The position numbers and the translations under genes are program-made. Positions 1-6,492 of a stretch of DNA of 25,759 bases are shown here, piece by piece; position 1 is the first letter of the stretch; each line of letters starts with the position of its first letter. This DNA is from a virus: positions 1 to 25,759 of the IMG/VR virus record IMGVR_UViG_3300046665_000492; one strand, 5' to 3'. The notes under the pieces were generated by a model. The model had not been told where the DNA came from and did no database searches. It saw nothing but the letters and a program-made list of their open reading frames with translations.

Positions 1-89
1 TTTCTCGAGCGCTTGTTATTAACGGACAATCCGCTAATAAAGCTAAATTCGAGACGGAGAAAGCTAACTTTAGATCTTTATTCTCATAA
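1..89 (+). CDS. C-terminal fragment of an upstream gene (partial)
   Basis: An open frame enters from the left edge (codons in phase with base 3) and stops with TAA at 87-89. The 28 visible residues (beginning SRALVINGQS and ending FRSLFS) are hydrophilic and use codons like the rest of the window. A good intrinsic terminator follows immediately, which supports this being the true end of a gene. Function cannot be judged from so little. Confidence 0.5.
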   Translation, partial: SRALVINGQSANKAKFETEKANFRSLFS

Positions 90-95
90 GCAGCA

Positions 96-126
96 GGGAG
101 GGAGAAGAAATTCTCTCTCTTTTTTT
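96..126 (+). terminator. Intrinsic terminator with GAAA tetraloop
   Basis: A G/A-rich arm at 96-106 pairs with a T/C-rich arm at 111-121, closed by a GAAA loop at 107-110 and including a few G-T pairs. A run of seven T ends the structure. It separates the upstream gene from the promoter at 137. Confidence 0.75.
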
Positions 127-136
127 AATTTAGGTG

Positions 137-187
137 TTTACAAGTGCAACAGTATTTGTTATTATTAACTTATCGCAAGAGCGATAC
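137..187 (+). promoter_or_regulatory. Sigma-A promoter P1 with palindromic operator O1
   Basis: The -35 is TTTACA (137-142) and the -10 is TATTAT (160-165), 17 bp apart. The operator TTATCGC-AAGA-GCGATAC (170-187) covers the expected start site. The same layout, including the GTTTACAAGTGCAAC block around the -35, recurs at 829, 1490 and 21169. A protein bound here would block initiation. Confidence 0.85.
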
Positions 188-214
188 AATAACTAAATAA
201 AAGGAGAGTTTAAA

Positions 215-421
215 ATGAAAACATTAAACCTAACAGAAAGCCAATTCCAAGGACTAAGCGAGGTTTACGCTAACATCCAGTACGACGGAGGCGATCTACA
301 CGCTAGCTACTATACAGCAGAGTACAAAGGCGAGGTATACGAGCTAAAGATTACGGAGGACGGCGAGCTATACGACAGAGTAGAAGGCTCGGAGGATTGG
401 AATTACGTAGATCAAATGTAA
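215..421 (+). CDS. Small acidic hypothetical protein (68 aa)
   Basis: Not recognised. The ATG follows AAGGAGAG at a good distance and the gene is the only one between promoter P1 and the hairpin at 428, so it is probably a monocistronic early gene. The protein is acidic and rich in Tyr, Glu and Asp, with alternating polar/hydrophobic stretches (YKGEVYELKITEDGELY) suggesting a small beta sheet. No membrane segment or metal-binding motif is visible. Position and size resemble phage host-takeover genes, but that is inference from location only. Confidence 0.75.
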   Translation: MKTLNLTESQFQGLSEVYANIQYDGGDLHASYYTAEYKGEVYELKITEDGELYDRVEGSEDWNYVDQM

Positions 422-427
422 GGAAGG

Positions 428-451
428 GGATCTCCTCCGGGAGATCCTTTT
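428..451 (+). terminator. Intrinsic terminator with TCCG loop
   Basis: GGATCTCC (428-435) and GGAGATCC (440-447) form a perfect 8-bp stem around a TCCG loop closed by C-G (UNCG-type). Only four T follow, so termination may be partial and allow readthrough into the gene at 475. Confidence 0.7.
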
Positions 452-474
452 AAAATAAAATTGGAGGGTTTAGG

Positions 475-783
475 ATGAATAAAACAAAACTTTATAACGA
501 TATCGTAGAAAACTATAAGCAAGTAAAAAGTAACTGGAGTACACTTTTAGAATTATGCGAGGAAAACGGCACTCAAGAACGATATGCGGAAACTGTAGGT
601 ACTTATAGCCGGTGGGATCTAGATCACTTAACGAAATACAAAACGAATAAGCATAGCAGAACGAAAGGAGATCTCGAATTTTATAGATCCGTAACTATTG
701 CTATGCTTGAGTTATCGGAGCAAGAGATAAACAATCAATTAGATATTATGGATTACATCAAAGAAGTAGATAAAATTAAATAA
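475..783 (+). CDS. Hypothetical protein, mostly helical (102 aa)
   Basis: Not recognised. The start follows TTGGAGGG and the recurrent context TTTAGGATG. The protein is charged and predicted helical, with a Lys/Arg-rich middle (KYKTNKHSRTKGD, near residues 54-66) that could contact nucleic acid. It has no promoter of its own, so it is probably expressed by readthrough past the hairpin at 428. A terminator and promoter P2 follow. Confidence 0.7.
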   Translation: MNKTKLYNDIVENYKQVKSNWSTLLELCEENGTQERYAETVGTYSRWDLDHLTKYKTNKHSRTKGDLEFYRSVTIAMLELSEQEINNQLDIMDYIKEVDKIK

Positions 784-792
784 TTGTGACCA

Positions 793-818
793 GGGAGGAA
801 ATTTTCCTCTCTTTTTTT
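793..818 (+). terminator. Intrinsic terminator
   Basis: GAGGAAA (795-801) and TTTCCTC (803-809) form a near-perfect palindrome followed by seven T (812-818). It closes the unit begun at P1 and directly precedes P2. Confidence 0.65.
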
Positions 819-828
819 ATTTTAGGTG

Positions 829-879
829 TTTACAAGTGCAACAGTATTTGTTAGTATTAATTTATCGGATAAGCGATAA
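829..879 (+). promoter_or_regulatory. Sigma-A promoter P2 with operator O2
   Basis: TTTACA (829-834), a 17-bp spacer and TAGTAT (852-857). The operator TTATCGG-ATAA-GCGATAA lies at 862-879. It is nearly identical to P1 through the -35 and spacer, so both probably answer to the same regulator. Confidence 0.85.
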
Positions 880-908
880 CTAATAAAACTAAAGGGAGAG
901 ATTTTAAA

Positions 909-1484
909 ATGATGAAAATTACGTACATTAACGAAATGACAGGCGAAACAGTAGTAGAGTGGATGAAAGTCGAGGAGTGCGAGCCTCAAGATAGAGTTTC
1001 TTATGTTGTTAGAGGATACAGCGCTAACGGTAGAGTAGTAGCGTCTCTTGTTACTAAAAACTACACTAGAGGGCTTATGAAAATGCTTAGTAAAATAGAT
1101 GATCCGGAAAACTGGGGATCCTACAGCAATATTGTAAAAATTGTGTGCGAACGTAGCGAGATCAAAAAAGGCGGATTAATGTTTAAATACGATATGGAGT
1201 TTACGATATGGGAAAGAGAGGCTCCAGCTCCTAGCGAGGATCCCGAGATCAATCTAGACGAGCTAGAGGTTTATCAAGACTTGCTCGATGTTTATAAGAA
1301 AATGGGATCCGAGTATCAATTTAGACATAAAAAAGCCGGCTGGATCATCAGACGTTTTGCGGTAGCTTATAACTATGCAAGCGAGGCGTATTTAAAGAAA
1401 GTCGTCTCTTACAATAGCGGTAGCAGACGTTACGAGCTACAACTCAAAAACCTTCATAAACATTTTGAGATAGTCAGACGTTAA
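909..1484 (+). CDS. Hypothetical early protein (191 aa)
   Basis: Not recognised. Two in-frame ATG codons (909 and 912) follow AAAGGGAGAG; either could be used. The N-terminal half is beta-rich, followed by an acidic linker (about residues 103-120) and a helical C-terminal half containing RHKKAGWIIRRFAVAYNYASEAY, given here only by its key residues: basic and aromatic, which could suit nucleic-acid or protein contact. It is the sole gene of the P2 unit, and promoter P3 starts 6 bp after its stop codon. Confidence 0.75.
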   Translation: MMKITYINEMTGETVVEWMKVEECEPQDRVSYVVRGYSANGRVVASLVTKNYTRGLMKMLSKIDDPENWGSYSNIVKIVCERSEIKKGGLMFKYDMEFTIWEREAPAPSEDPEINLDELEVYQDLLDVYKKMGSEYQFRHKKAGWIIRRFAVAYNYASEAYLKKVVSYNSGSRRYELQLKNLHKHFEIVRR

Positions 1485-1489
1485 AGGCG

Positions 1490-1540
1490 TTTACAGGTGC
1501 AACATATTTTGATATTATTAATACATCGGTTAGGCGATTA
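1490..1540 (+). promoter_or_regulatory. Sigma-A promoter P3 with degenerate operator O3
   Basis: TTTACA (1490-1495), 17-bp spacer, TATTAT (1513-1518). The operator position (1523-1540) reads ACATCGG-TTAG-GCGATTA and is the weakest match of the seven, so repression here may be weaker. The -35 begins 6 bp after the preceding stop codon. Confidence 0.8.
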
Positions 1541-1562
1541 ATCGAAAAAGGAGAGTGTTAGG

Positions 1563-1820
1563 ATGAATATAGAAAAGCTAACTCGTTTCTATGAGGATCG
1601 TATTAAGGATATGACGCCTCAAACGGATTTAAACAGCTTGCTAGGTGGAGTTTACGCTTTAGAGGTAAATGATCCACGTAAGGGAGAGATCCTAGTCGGA
1701 TCGTTTAAAGTTACAGGGCATTACAAAAAAGGCGGCGAGCGTTTTATAACCGGTTTTGATAGTGCCGGATACAACAAAGTAATTAACGCCGCTCATGTTT
1801 TAAAGTATCGAAAGTATTAG
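1563..1820 (+). CDS. Hypothetical protein (85 aa)
   Basis: Not recognised. It starts after AAAGGAGAGTGTTAGG, a leader shared with several genes here. A helical N-terminus is followed by a segment with a small beta-barrel look (GGVYALEVNDPRKGEILVGSF). First gene of the P3 unit; its stop codon overlaps the ribosome site of the next gene. Confidence 0.7.
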   Translation: MNIEKLTRFYEDRIKDMTPQTDLNSLLGGVYALEVNDPRKGEILVGSFKVTGHYKKGGERFITGFDSAGYNKVINAAHVLKYRKY

Positions 1821-1831
1821 GAGTGAGAAGA

Positions 1832-2044
1832 ATGGAAGAATTGACGAAAGCGCAAAAGAAATCAAAAGTTAAATACCATATCGACAAAGGAGCAAACGAT
1901 AGCCAATTTTATAACGTGGATCTCCGAGTATGGAAGGGTAAAGACGGAGGGATCTCGCTAAACAATAAAGATAGCTCAATCTTTGCTAATGTTCCAAAAG
2001 GATCTAAGCTCTACGATCACCTAAATAGATTTTTTGAAATGTGA
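1832..2044 (+). CDS. Small basic hypothetical protein (70 aa)
   Basis: I chose ATG 1832 rather than an in-frame GTG at 1823, because AGGAG (1819-1823) is 8 bases before 1832 and would overlap the GTG. The protein is rich in Lys and Asn. Its C-terminal half (VDLRVWKGKDGGISLNN then KGSKLYDHLNRF) resembles in pattern the 63-aa protein at 22669 (NYRLWYNKENGALHL then SKMYSRLLDN), suggesting distant paralogues. Function unknown. Confidence 0.65.
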   Translation: MEELTKAQKKSKVKYHIDKGANDSQFYNVDLRVWKGKDGGISLNNKDSSIFANVPKGSKLYDHLNRFFEM

Positions 2045-2050
2045 GCATGA

Positions 2051-2081
2051 AAAAAGGAGCCGGGGAGAGTTTACCGGCTCC
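2051..2081 (-). terminator. Hairpin best read as a minus-strand terminator
   Basis: GGAGCCGG (2056-2063) and CCGGCTCC (2074-2081) form a perfect 8-bp stem. On the plus strand no T run follows, but the stem is preceded by AAAAA, which becomes a T run after the hairpin on the minus strand. No minus-strand gene is visible nearby, so it may stop antisense transcription. On the plus strand it could stabilise the 3' end of the P3 transcript. Confidence 0.5.
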
Positions 2082-2103
2082 AATATAGGAGAAATGCTCT
2101 AAA

Positions 2104-2127
2104 ATGGATCTCAAGCAAGAGATCTAG
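2104..2127 (+). other. Seven-codon ORF enclosing a hairpin
   Basis: ATAGGAG (2085-2091) is followed by a two-codon ATG-CTC-TAA and then by ATG at 2104 opening MDLKQEI and a TAG stop. Its bases also form GATCTC (2107-2112) / GAGATC (2119-2124) with loop AAGCAA. This may be a translated leader of the HTH gene at 2156, or a degenerate gene remnant. Confidence 0.3.
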
Positions 2128-2155
2128 ATAATTATACCATAGGAGGGCTTGAATT

Positions 2156-2347
2156 ATGGAAAGAGTGCTAACTCAAAGGGATCTATCCGATAGATGGGAA
2201 GTCTCTAGACAAGTTGTGAACAATTGGAGTAAACGGCATGAGGATTTCCCTAAACCGGATCAATTCGTTAGCAGCGGAACAATAGCTCTTTATTTAGAAA
2301 GTGATGTTAAAAAATACGAGAAAAAGCGAGGAATTACACATGTATAA
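2156..2347 (+). CDS. Small HTH DNA-binding protein, MerR/excisionase type
   Basis: At 63 aa it is almost entirely one helix-turn-helix/winged unit: LTQRDLSDRWEVSRQVVNNW (residues 5-24), then a proline-rich turn (FPKPDQF) and the short sheet and helix typical of MerR/AlpA/Xis-like small phage regulators. Such proteins act as excisionases or transcription factors; with no integrase in the window, a regulatory role is the safer reading. AGGAGGG precedes the ATG. The last 8 bases overlap the next gene, so the two are translationally coupled. Confidence 0.8.
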   Translation: MERVLTQRDLSDRWEVSRQVVNNWSKRHEDFPKPDQFVSSGTIALYLESDVKKYEKKRGITHV

Positions 2348-2852
2348 AGATTTTAATGAGGTTATCGAGTATATGGTTAACGAGTCAATAGCGGACGCTA
2401 AAACAGAGATCCAGCGCCTAGCTATTGAAGCTCTCCAAGTTGAGGCATGGGACGAGGTACTAGAAAAAGGATATTTACTATTCGAGGCTAAATTGTCTCA
2501 TCTAGAATATGCTTCTACTCTTTACTGGGTAGGTAAACAGAAATCAGATCTAACGAATGTTAGCGGAGGCGGCTTATTTGATCCTAGCGGTTTCCTGTTA
2601 GCTTTCAAAATTAATACCCTAGCCAAGCAAGAAACTACAGAGAGTCCTTTTGGCTATTTAGATAATATTACAAAAGTCGGTTACATGACAGATATAGAGG
2701 AAGTATCTCGAGAGGATCTAGTCGATATCCTTTATGATGATATGAAAGCTAAAGCGGATGAGCTGGAGCGATTGATCGATGAGGATAAAAAGATCGAGGA
2801 TAAAAAAGCGGTAGCAGAATTAGCGGAGGATATTTTAGGAGAACAGGCATAA
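2340..2852 (+). CDS. Hypothetical acidic helical protein (170 aa)
   Basis: I place the start at ATG 2340, inside the ATGTATAA overlap with the HTH gene and 8 bases after CGAGG, rather than at upstream in-frame codons that would overlap the HTH gene heavily. The protein is acidic and mostly helical, with a highly charged C-terminus (residues about 130-170; DELERLIDEDKKIEDKK) suggestive of a coiled coil. Coupling to the HTH gene hints at a shared role. Family not recognised. Confidence 0.75.
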   Translation: MYKDFNEVIEYMVNESIADAKTEIQRLAIEALQVEAWDEVLEKGYLLFEAKLSHLEYASTLYWVGKQKSDLTNVSGGGLFDPSGFLLAFKINTLAKQETTESPFGYLDNITKVGYMTDIEEVSREDLVDILYDDMKAKADELERLIDEDKKIEDKKAVAELAEDILGEQA

Positions 2853-2864
2853 AAGCAGCGGCTC

Positions 2865-2926
2865 GAGCATATGCTCATTTATGAGCCTATAGGGGAGATC
2901 TCCAGCGTATCGGAGATCTCCCTTTT
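2865..2926 (+). terminator. Strong terminator preceded by overlapping palindromes
   Basis: GGGAGATCTCC (2893-2903) pairs over 11 bp with GGAGATCTCCC (2912-2922) and is followed by TTTT. Just upstream, GAGCATATGCTC (2865-2876) and GCTCAT-TT-ATGAGC (2873-2886) overlap and cannot form together. The terminator ends the HTH operon. The upstream palindromes might be a protein site or a structural switch. Confidence 0.75.
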
Positions 2927-2980
2927 ACATTTTATCTAGATGTAATGTAATTCTCTCTAGTTTCGTTTCTAAGCGGTTTT

Positions 2981-3018
2981 AAGGCTAAAGGTATGTAAAT
3001 ATACCTCTAGCCTTTTTT
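2981..3018 (+). terminator. Second strong intrinsic terminator
   Basis: AAGGCTA and AGGTAT (2981-2994, one bulged A) pair with ATACCT and TAGCCTT (3001-3014) around a GTAAAT loop, followed by six T. It lies only 55 bp past the previous terminator with no gene between. On the minus strand it sits just after the tiny gene ending at 3036 but lacks a T run in that direction. Confidence 0.8.
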
Positions 3019-3035
3019 CGTTTAAATTAGGCTCT

Positions 3036-3104
3036 CTAGAATAAGCCATAAAAGAAAAAATAAAGGACAATGATTAGAAAAAGAATTAATAAATATTTAG
3101 GCAT
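3036..3104 (-). CDS. Tiny single-pass membrane peptide (22 aa)
   Basis: On the minus strand AGGAGG is 9 bases before an ATG (3104-3102) opening a 22-codon frame. The product has a short basic start (MPKY) and then an almost uninterrupted Leu/Ile/Phe stretch (LLILFLIIVLYFFF) ending YGLF: one transmembrane helix. Such peptides in phages and plasmids can be type I toxins, superinfection or lysis factors, or regulators of membrane complexes. The ideal ribosome site and clean hydrophobic content make it more than a chance frame, but no homologue is recalled. Confidence 0.55.
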   Translation of the reverse strand: MPKYLLILFLIIVLYFFFYGLF

Positions 3105-3170
3105 ATAAGCAAGCCTCCTCGAAATAGAATGTAATGTAAACTACTTTAAAGAAAAAGGGAGTTGTTTAGG

Positions 3171-3302
3171 ATGTTAAAAACGTACACTTTAAAAGTCGGT
3201 TTCACTAAAAAAGAGGACGTAAAATTTTTAGCTGCTTCAAAAGATCAAGCTATTATTATCGCTAACGAAATAAAAAAGAGTAAGGAGGCTCCTAATAAAT
3301 GA
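3171..3302 (+). CDS. Small basic hypothetical protein (43 aa)
   Basis: ATG 3171 follows AAGGGAGTTGTTTAGG, the leader type used by several neighbours. The product (MLKTYTLKVGFTKKEDVKF to the C-terminus KSKEAPNK) is Lys-rich, with a beta-like start and one helix, as in small phage nucleic-acid-associated proteins. It overlaps the RHH-like gene by ATGA (3299-3302), so the two are translationally coupled and may be partners. Function unknown. Confidence 0.7.
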   Translation: MLKTYTLKVGFTKKEDVKFLAASKDQAIIIANEIKKSKEAPNK

Positions 3303-3502
3303 GCATGAAAACAAAGGGCGTTTCGTTTAATATGGAGGATCCTCACCAAGCTAAATTATATGAGTTCGCTTGCAATACTACGAATTTTTCCGGGCTTGTT
3401 AAAAATTTGTTATCTGTTCAAATGGAGCAAAGTAAACGAGTAGCTCCAGCTAAAAAAGTGATTCCCTCCTCTAATGGAGGGATCGTTTTTAAAGTGGATT
3501 AA
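3299..3502 (+). CDS. Ribbon-helix-helix-like DNA-binding protein (67 aa)
   Basis: Residues 4-40 have the RHH layout: a strand (KGVSFNME), a helix (HQAKLYEFAC), a turn (TTNFSG) and a second helix (LVKNLLSVQME), followed by a basic flexible tail. Proteins of this shape in plasmids and phages are centromere-binding partition factors, copy-number repressors, or relaxosome accessory proteins. AGGAGG is well placed. Its position 110 bp before the regularly spaced TTTCCAACC array makes it the prime candidate to bind that array. The exact role is inference. Confidence 0.7.
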   Translation: MSMKTKGVSFNMEDPHQAKLYEFACNTTNFSGLVKNLLSVQMEQSKRVAPAKKVIPSSNGGIVFKVD

Positions 3503-3567
3503 AGGTTTTTTGCTACACATATCAGAGAGCCAAGGGCGACTAAAATCCAGCCTATTATTTGAGTCAT
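3499..3567 (-). CDS. Second possible tiny membrane peptide (22 aa)
   Basis: A 22-codon minus-strand frame from ATG 3567-3565 encodes MTQ followed by a hydrophobic helix (IIGWILVALGSLICVA) and a basic end (KNL). GGAGG is present upstream but 15 bases away, longer than ideal, so this is weaker than the peptide at 3036. Equal length and topology on the same strand suggest the two could be related in function. Its 3' end overlaps the end of the RHH gene by 4 bases. Confidence 0.35.
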   Translation of the reverse strand: MTQIIGWILVALGSLICVAKNL

Positions 3568-3611
3568 AAGGGTTATTTTTCGCCTCCTTTTTTCGGTCAA
3601 AAATCGACAAA

Positions 3612-3784
3612 ATTCTTTCCAACCTTTTTTCCAACCTTTTTTCCAACCTAAATTTTCGATTCTTTCCAACCGACAAGGAGCCTAGAGCCTTACTCTCCCA
3701 AGGGTTACAGCGTTTAGGAAAAACGATTCTTTCCAACCGATTTTTTTCATTCTTTCCAACCTTTTTTCCAACTGTTTTTCCACA
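3612..3784 (+). repeat. Iteron-like TTTCCAACC array with symmetric spacing
   Basis: TTTCCAAC(C/T) occurs in direct orientation starting at 3616, 3628, 3640, 3663, 3730, 3753 and 3765, and a related TTTTCCACA (a DnaA-box-like word) aligns at 3777. The steps are 12, 12, 23, 67, 23, 12, 12, a mirror-symmetric series. The two central copies share the 17-mer CGATTCTTTCCAACCGA. An AT-rich stretch follows (3790-3827). Candidate origin, centromere, transfer origin or operator. A near-Spo0A box (ATCGACA, 3603-3609) abuts it. With the hairpin at 3828 this accounts for the 365-base gap between 3502 and 3869. Confidence 0.85.
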
Positions 3785-3827
3785 AACAAGAATTACTTAA
3801 AGAATTATATATATTTAAAAGAATATT

Positions 3828-3845
3828 GTCCGGTTTTTTCCGGAC
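3828..3845 (+). other. Perfect hairpin GTCCGG-T6-CCGGAC
   Basis: A 6-bp GC-rich stem with an all-T loop, just after the AT-rich stretch and 23 bp before the next gene. No T run follows on either strand, so it is not a normal terminator. It could be a leader structure or part of the adjacent origin-like region. Confidence 0.5.
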
Positions 3846-3868
3846 GTTAAAAAAAGGGGCGGTTTAGG

Positions 3869-4294
3869 ATGTTCAAGGTAAAAACAAAAACTATTTCGTA
3901 TCATGACTTTATGGATGGCTCATACAAGTTAAAAGCAAAAGAGAAAACGATCCGTAATTTACACTTCGCTTTATTAGGAGCCTCGCTCGTTTATTCTGTA
4001 TTAGATCCGTTTGGAGGTACGATAGCTAGCGCCTCCGTTAGTGGAGCAATTACAGAGGGAGTACAAGATCGGATTATTAGAGCTTTTGATCCTATAATCC
4101 AATTAGCTCAAGGTTGCTCATATCCAGTAGCGTTTTTAATGTTAGTGCTAGGCGGAATAATGATAATGCTAGGACAAAAAACTCAAGGGCTACGGATCCT
4201 CAAGTATACGGCTATAGGATATATCGTTATCCAGTTTGCGCCCTCTATAATGGCTATACTTGCAGAAGTAGGAAAGGCGATTAGCCAATCATGA
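3869..4294 (+). CDS. Small multi-spanning membrane protein, VirB2/TrbC-like
   Basis: The 141-aa protein has a basic N-terminus (about 1-28), a hydrophobic segment near 30-46, an amphipathic loop, and two clear C-terminal membrane helices (YPVAFLMLVLGGIMIMLG, about 85-102, and YTAIGYIVIQFAPSIMAIL, about 113-131). This resembles small pilin-like subunits (VirB2/TrbC) or membrane partners of conjugation ATPases, though it lacks a conventional signal peptide. It overlaps the ATPase gene by ATGA, so the pair is translated together and probably forms a membrane complex. A holin is less likely given the long N-terminal domain and the partner gene. Confidence 0.6.
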   Translation: MFKVKTKTISYHDFMDGSYKLKAKEKTIRNLHFALLGASLVYSVLDPFGGTIASASVSGAITEGVQDRIIRAFDPIIQLAQGCSYPVAFLMLVLGGIMIMLGQKTQGLRILKYTAIGYIVIQFAPSIMAILAEVGKAISQS

Positions 4295-6456
4295 TACATT
4301 TACGAATAATACCGGACAATCAGATCGATAATACAAAAGTTGAAATTTTAGCTCGTAGTTTAAGCCGCTACGAGCCTCTTTTTAAGCGCTGGGATAGTCA
4401 AGCTAAAAAGTTTTCTAAACAGCCCTTTATTTCGTTCGAGTCCGTTTTATCCAGCAAAGGAGCCGAGTTTATCGTAACAGTTAAAGACGAAAGCGAGGAG
4501 ATAGCTCGGAAAGCTATAGAGAGTACGTTCCCTAAAGCGACGATAGAAAAAGTAGAGGATCCCTTTACGATTGAGCCTACTCTAACATCCGAACTCGCTT
4601 ATCATAACCATTACTTTTTATCCCTCCGGATAGATCGGAGAACTAATTCCCTACTAGCCGCTCTACTGGATACAATCAGTATGTTAACCGCTGGAGAGAT
4701 AATTTATGTACAGAATTTAGCGATACCGGCGGCGACTGATTGGTATATAGGAGCTGTAGAGGCGTATAAGAAGTTTAAAAACGGATCTTTGCCTAGAAAA
4801 GTACACCTAGAGAAAAAGGAGTTAACTAATTACGGTTTACGCCTAGCAGCAAAAACCCTAGCCTCTACCGCTAACTCGCTCGTACACTTGCTAGGATCAA
4901 AACCGGAGGATCCGATAGATCTAGACGGCTGGGATCGTTCTCAAATACTAAAAGAGGGATATTTAAGGCAAGAGACAATTAACAAGGCTAGAGGAGAGGC
5001 TTTCGACGTTACAATCAGAATTGGAGTAAAAGCTAACGATACGAATAGGGCTAGGGATCTTTTAAATATGGTTTATACGGCTTTTCGTTCCCTAGATGGG
5101 GATAATTATCTCAAAGACAAGAAAACGCCCTTAAAACGGACGTATGAGCTTTTAAAGGAAAGGCGGTCTAGTTTAAAGGCTCAAAAAGATTATATGAGCA
5201 TACAGGAGTTTTCTCGTTTGCTGCTAATGCCTCCGTATCACCTACAAGAAAAGTACAATATACAAAATGTATCTAGTCTTGAGCAAAAGCTACCGGATCG
5301 ATTATTAAAAGGCGGCATGTGGTTAGGAGAGCAGCAATTCCGAGGAAAGTCCGAAAAAGTTTATTTTCCCACAACTAACCTAGATGAGTTATGTTTGCCT
5401 AGAGTCGTTATAGGCGGTATGGGATCCGGTAAAACAAAAGGCTACGGCGCTAACTGGATGTATCAAGCTGTTTTAAATGGCTACGGCGCTTTATGTTTGG
5501 ATCCAGCTAAAGGAGAGATAGGGCTAGAATTAAAAAGTAAGTTACCGCCGGAGAAAATAATCCGGATCAATATAGGAGAGACGCCTATCTCTTTAGATTG
5601 GCGAGAGGCATACCATAGCAAAAACTCAAAAGGGAGGCTAGCTAATACGATCCTCTCCTTTTTCAATAACACAACCGACGAGACAGGCGCACAAACTAGC
5701 CGTTATATAAGAGCCGCTGTTATGGCTATGACGAGCGGAAAGCTCTCGGAGATACTTTCTATACTGGAGGAGCCAAAAACTCGAGAGGAGGCGATTTCGA
5801 GACTCTCGGACGGTATCCATAAAACCACGCTACAAGATTTACATGAGCATAGCGACGGACGCCGGAGACAGATCCTCGAGCCTATTTTAAATCGTTTTGA
5901 TCTAATTCTAGGCGACGAGTTTCTAAGTAGCTGCTTTAATGCCGATAAGGGCATAGATCTAGTCGAGCTTATGAGCCAAAAGAAAGCAATTATATTTGAT
6001 GTTCCTAAAAGTATTGTAGGCGAGGAGGGCGTCGAGATTATAGGGAGTCTTATTAGCACGAAAATAGACATAGCTATGACGCTCCGAAAAGAAAAGGATC
6101 AATTCCCTTTCTTTGTTGTGATGGATGAGCCTCACCAGTATTCTAAAAGCGCTCGAGTTTGGAAAAACGCCTCCGTAGAAAGTCGTAAATGGAGAGTCGG
6201 GTACGTTTGGATGTTTCATGAATGGAAACAAATTAACGCAGATCTCCGGGATATCATTAAAAGTGCTTTACCTCACTATCACATATATTCTAGCTCGAAA
6301 AATACGTATAAAGACTTGCTCGATGAATTAAGACCGTTAACCCTAGAGGACTGTATGAAAACAAAAACTCACTATGCTATTAACTCTATAAGATCCGGCG
6401 GAGACTATATAAAACCATTTGTAGCAAAAATGGCTCCTCCTCCGAGTATGCAATAG
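4291..6456 (+). CDS. VirD4/VirB4/HerA-type DNA-translocation ATPase
   Basis: The 721-aa protein has an N-terminal domain of about 365 residues and a RecA-like motor. Walker A is GGMGSGKTKG (375-384); Walker B is FFVVMDEPHQY (607-617). LDPAKGEIG (403-411) fits the strand after Walker A seen in coupling proteins and VirB4/HerA ATPases. The N-terminal part has no strong membrane helix, so anchoring would come from the coupled protein at 3869. Known relatives pump DNA or protein during conjugation, type IV secretion or chromosome handling. It is not the phage terminase, which is present separately at 24587. No relaxase is in the window. Confidence 0.8.
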   Translation: MIHLRIIPDNQIDNTKVEILARSLSRYEPLFKRWDSQAKKFSKQPFISFESVLSSKGAEFIVTVKDESEEIARKAIESTFPKATIEKVEDPFTIEPTLTSELAYHNHYFLSLRIDRRTNSLLAALLDTISMLTAGEIIYVQNLAIPAATDWYIGAVEAYKKFKNGSLPRKVHLEKKELTNYGLRLAAKTLASTANSLVHLLGSKPEDPIDLDGWDRSQILKEGYLRQETINKARGEAFDVTIRIGVKANDTNRARDLLNMVYTAFRSLDGDNYLKDKKTPLKRTYELLKERRSSLKAQKDYMSIQEFSRLLLMPPYHLQEKYNIQNVSSLEQKLPDRLLKGGMWLGEQQFRGKSEKVYFPTTNLDELCLPRVVIGGMGSGKTKGYGANWMYQAVLNGYGALCLDPAKGEIGLELKSKLPPEKIIRINIGETPISLDWREAYHSKNSKGRLANTILSFFNNTTDETGAQTSRYIRAAVMAMTSGKLSEILSILEEPKTREEAISRLSDGIHKTTLQDLHEHSDGRRRQILEPILNRFDLILGDEFLSSCFNADKGIDLVELMSQKKAIIFDVPKSIVGEEGVEIIGSLISTKIDIAMTLRKEKDQFPFFVVMDEPHQYSKSARVWKNASVESRKWRVGYVWMFHEWKQINADLRDIIKSALPHYHIYSSSKNTYKDLLDELRPLTLEDCMKTKTHYAINSIRSGGDYIKPFVAKMAPPPSMQ

Positions 6457-6481
6457 ATCCCTTTTATCGGGATCTTTTTTT
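6455..6481 (+). terminator. Intrinsic terminator after the ATPase gene
   Basis: AGATCCC (6455-6461) and GGGATCT (6469-6475) with a 7-base loop, followed by seven T. It overlaps the ATPase stop codon and insulates the Spo0E-like promoter. Confidence 0.85.
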
Positions 6482-6492
6482 ATTTTCGATAA

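Noticed and set aside
3410-3736. Minus-strand frame of 108 codons across the repeat array
   Set aside because: Its length comes from the TTTCCAACC repeats, which read as repeated RLEKRLEKRLE; it has no ribosome site and overlaps the RHH gene.
3612-3784. CRISPR array interpretation of the repeats
   Set aside because: Repeats are 9-17 bp with spacings as short as 12 bp, with no 25-40 bp repeat/spacer pattern and no cas genes.
5481-6231. Several minus-strand frames inside the ATPase gene
   Set aside because: They are shadows of a strong coding frame with Walker motifs; compositions rich in Ser, Leu and Arg and no ribosome sites.
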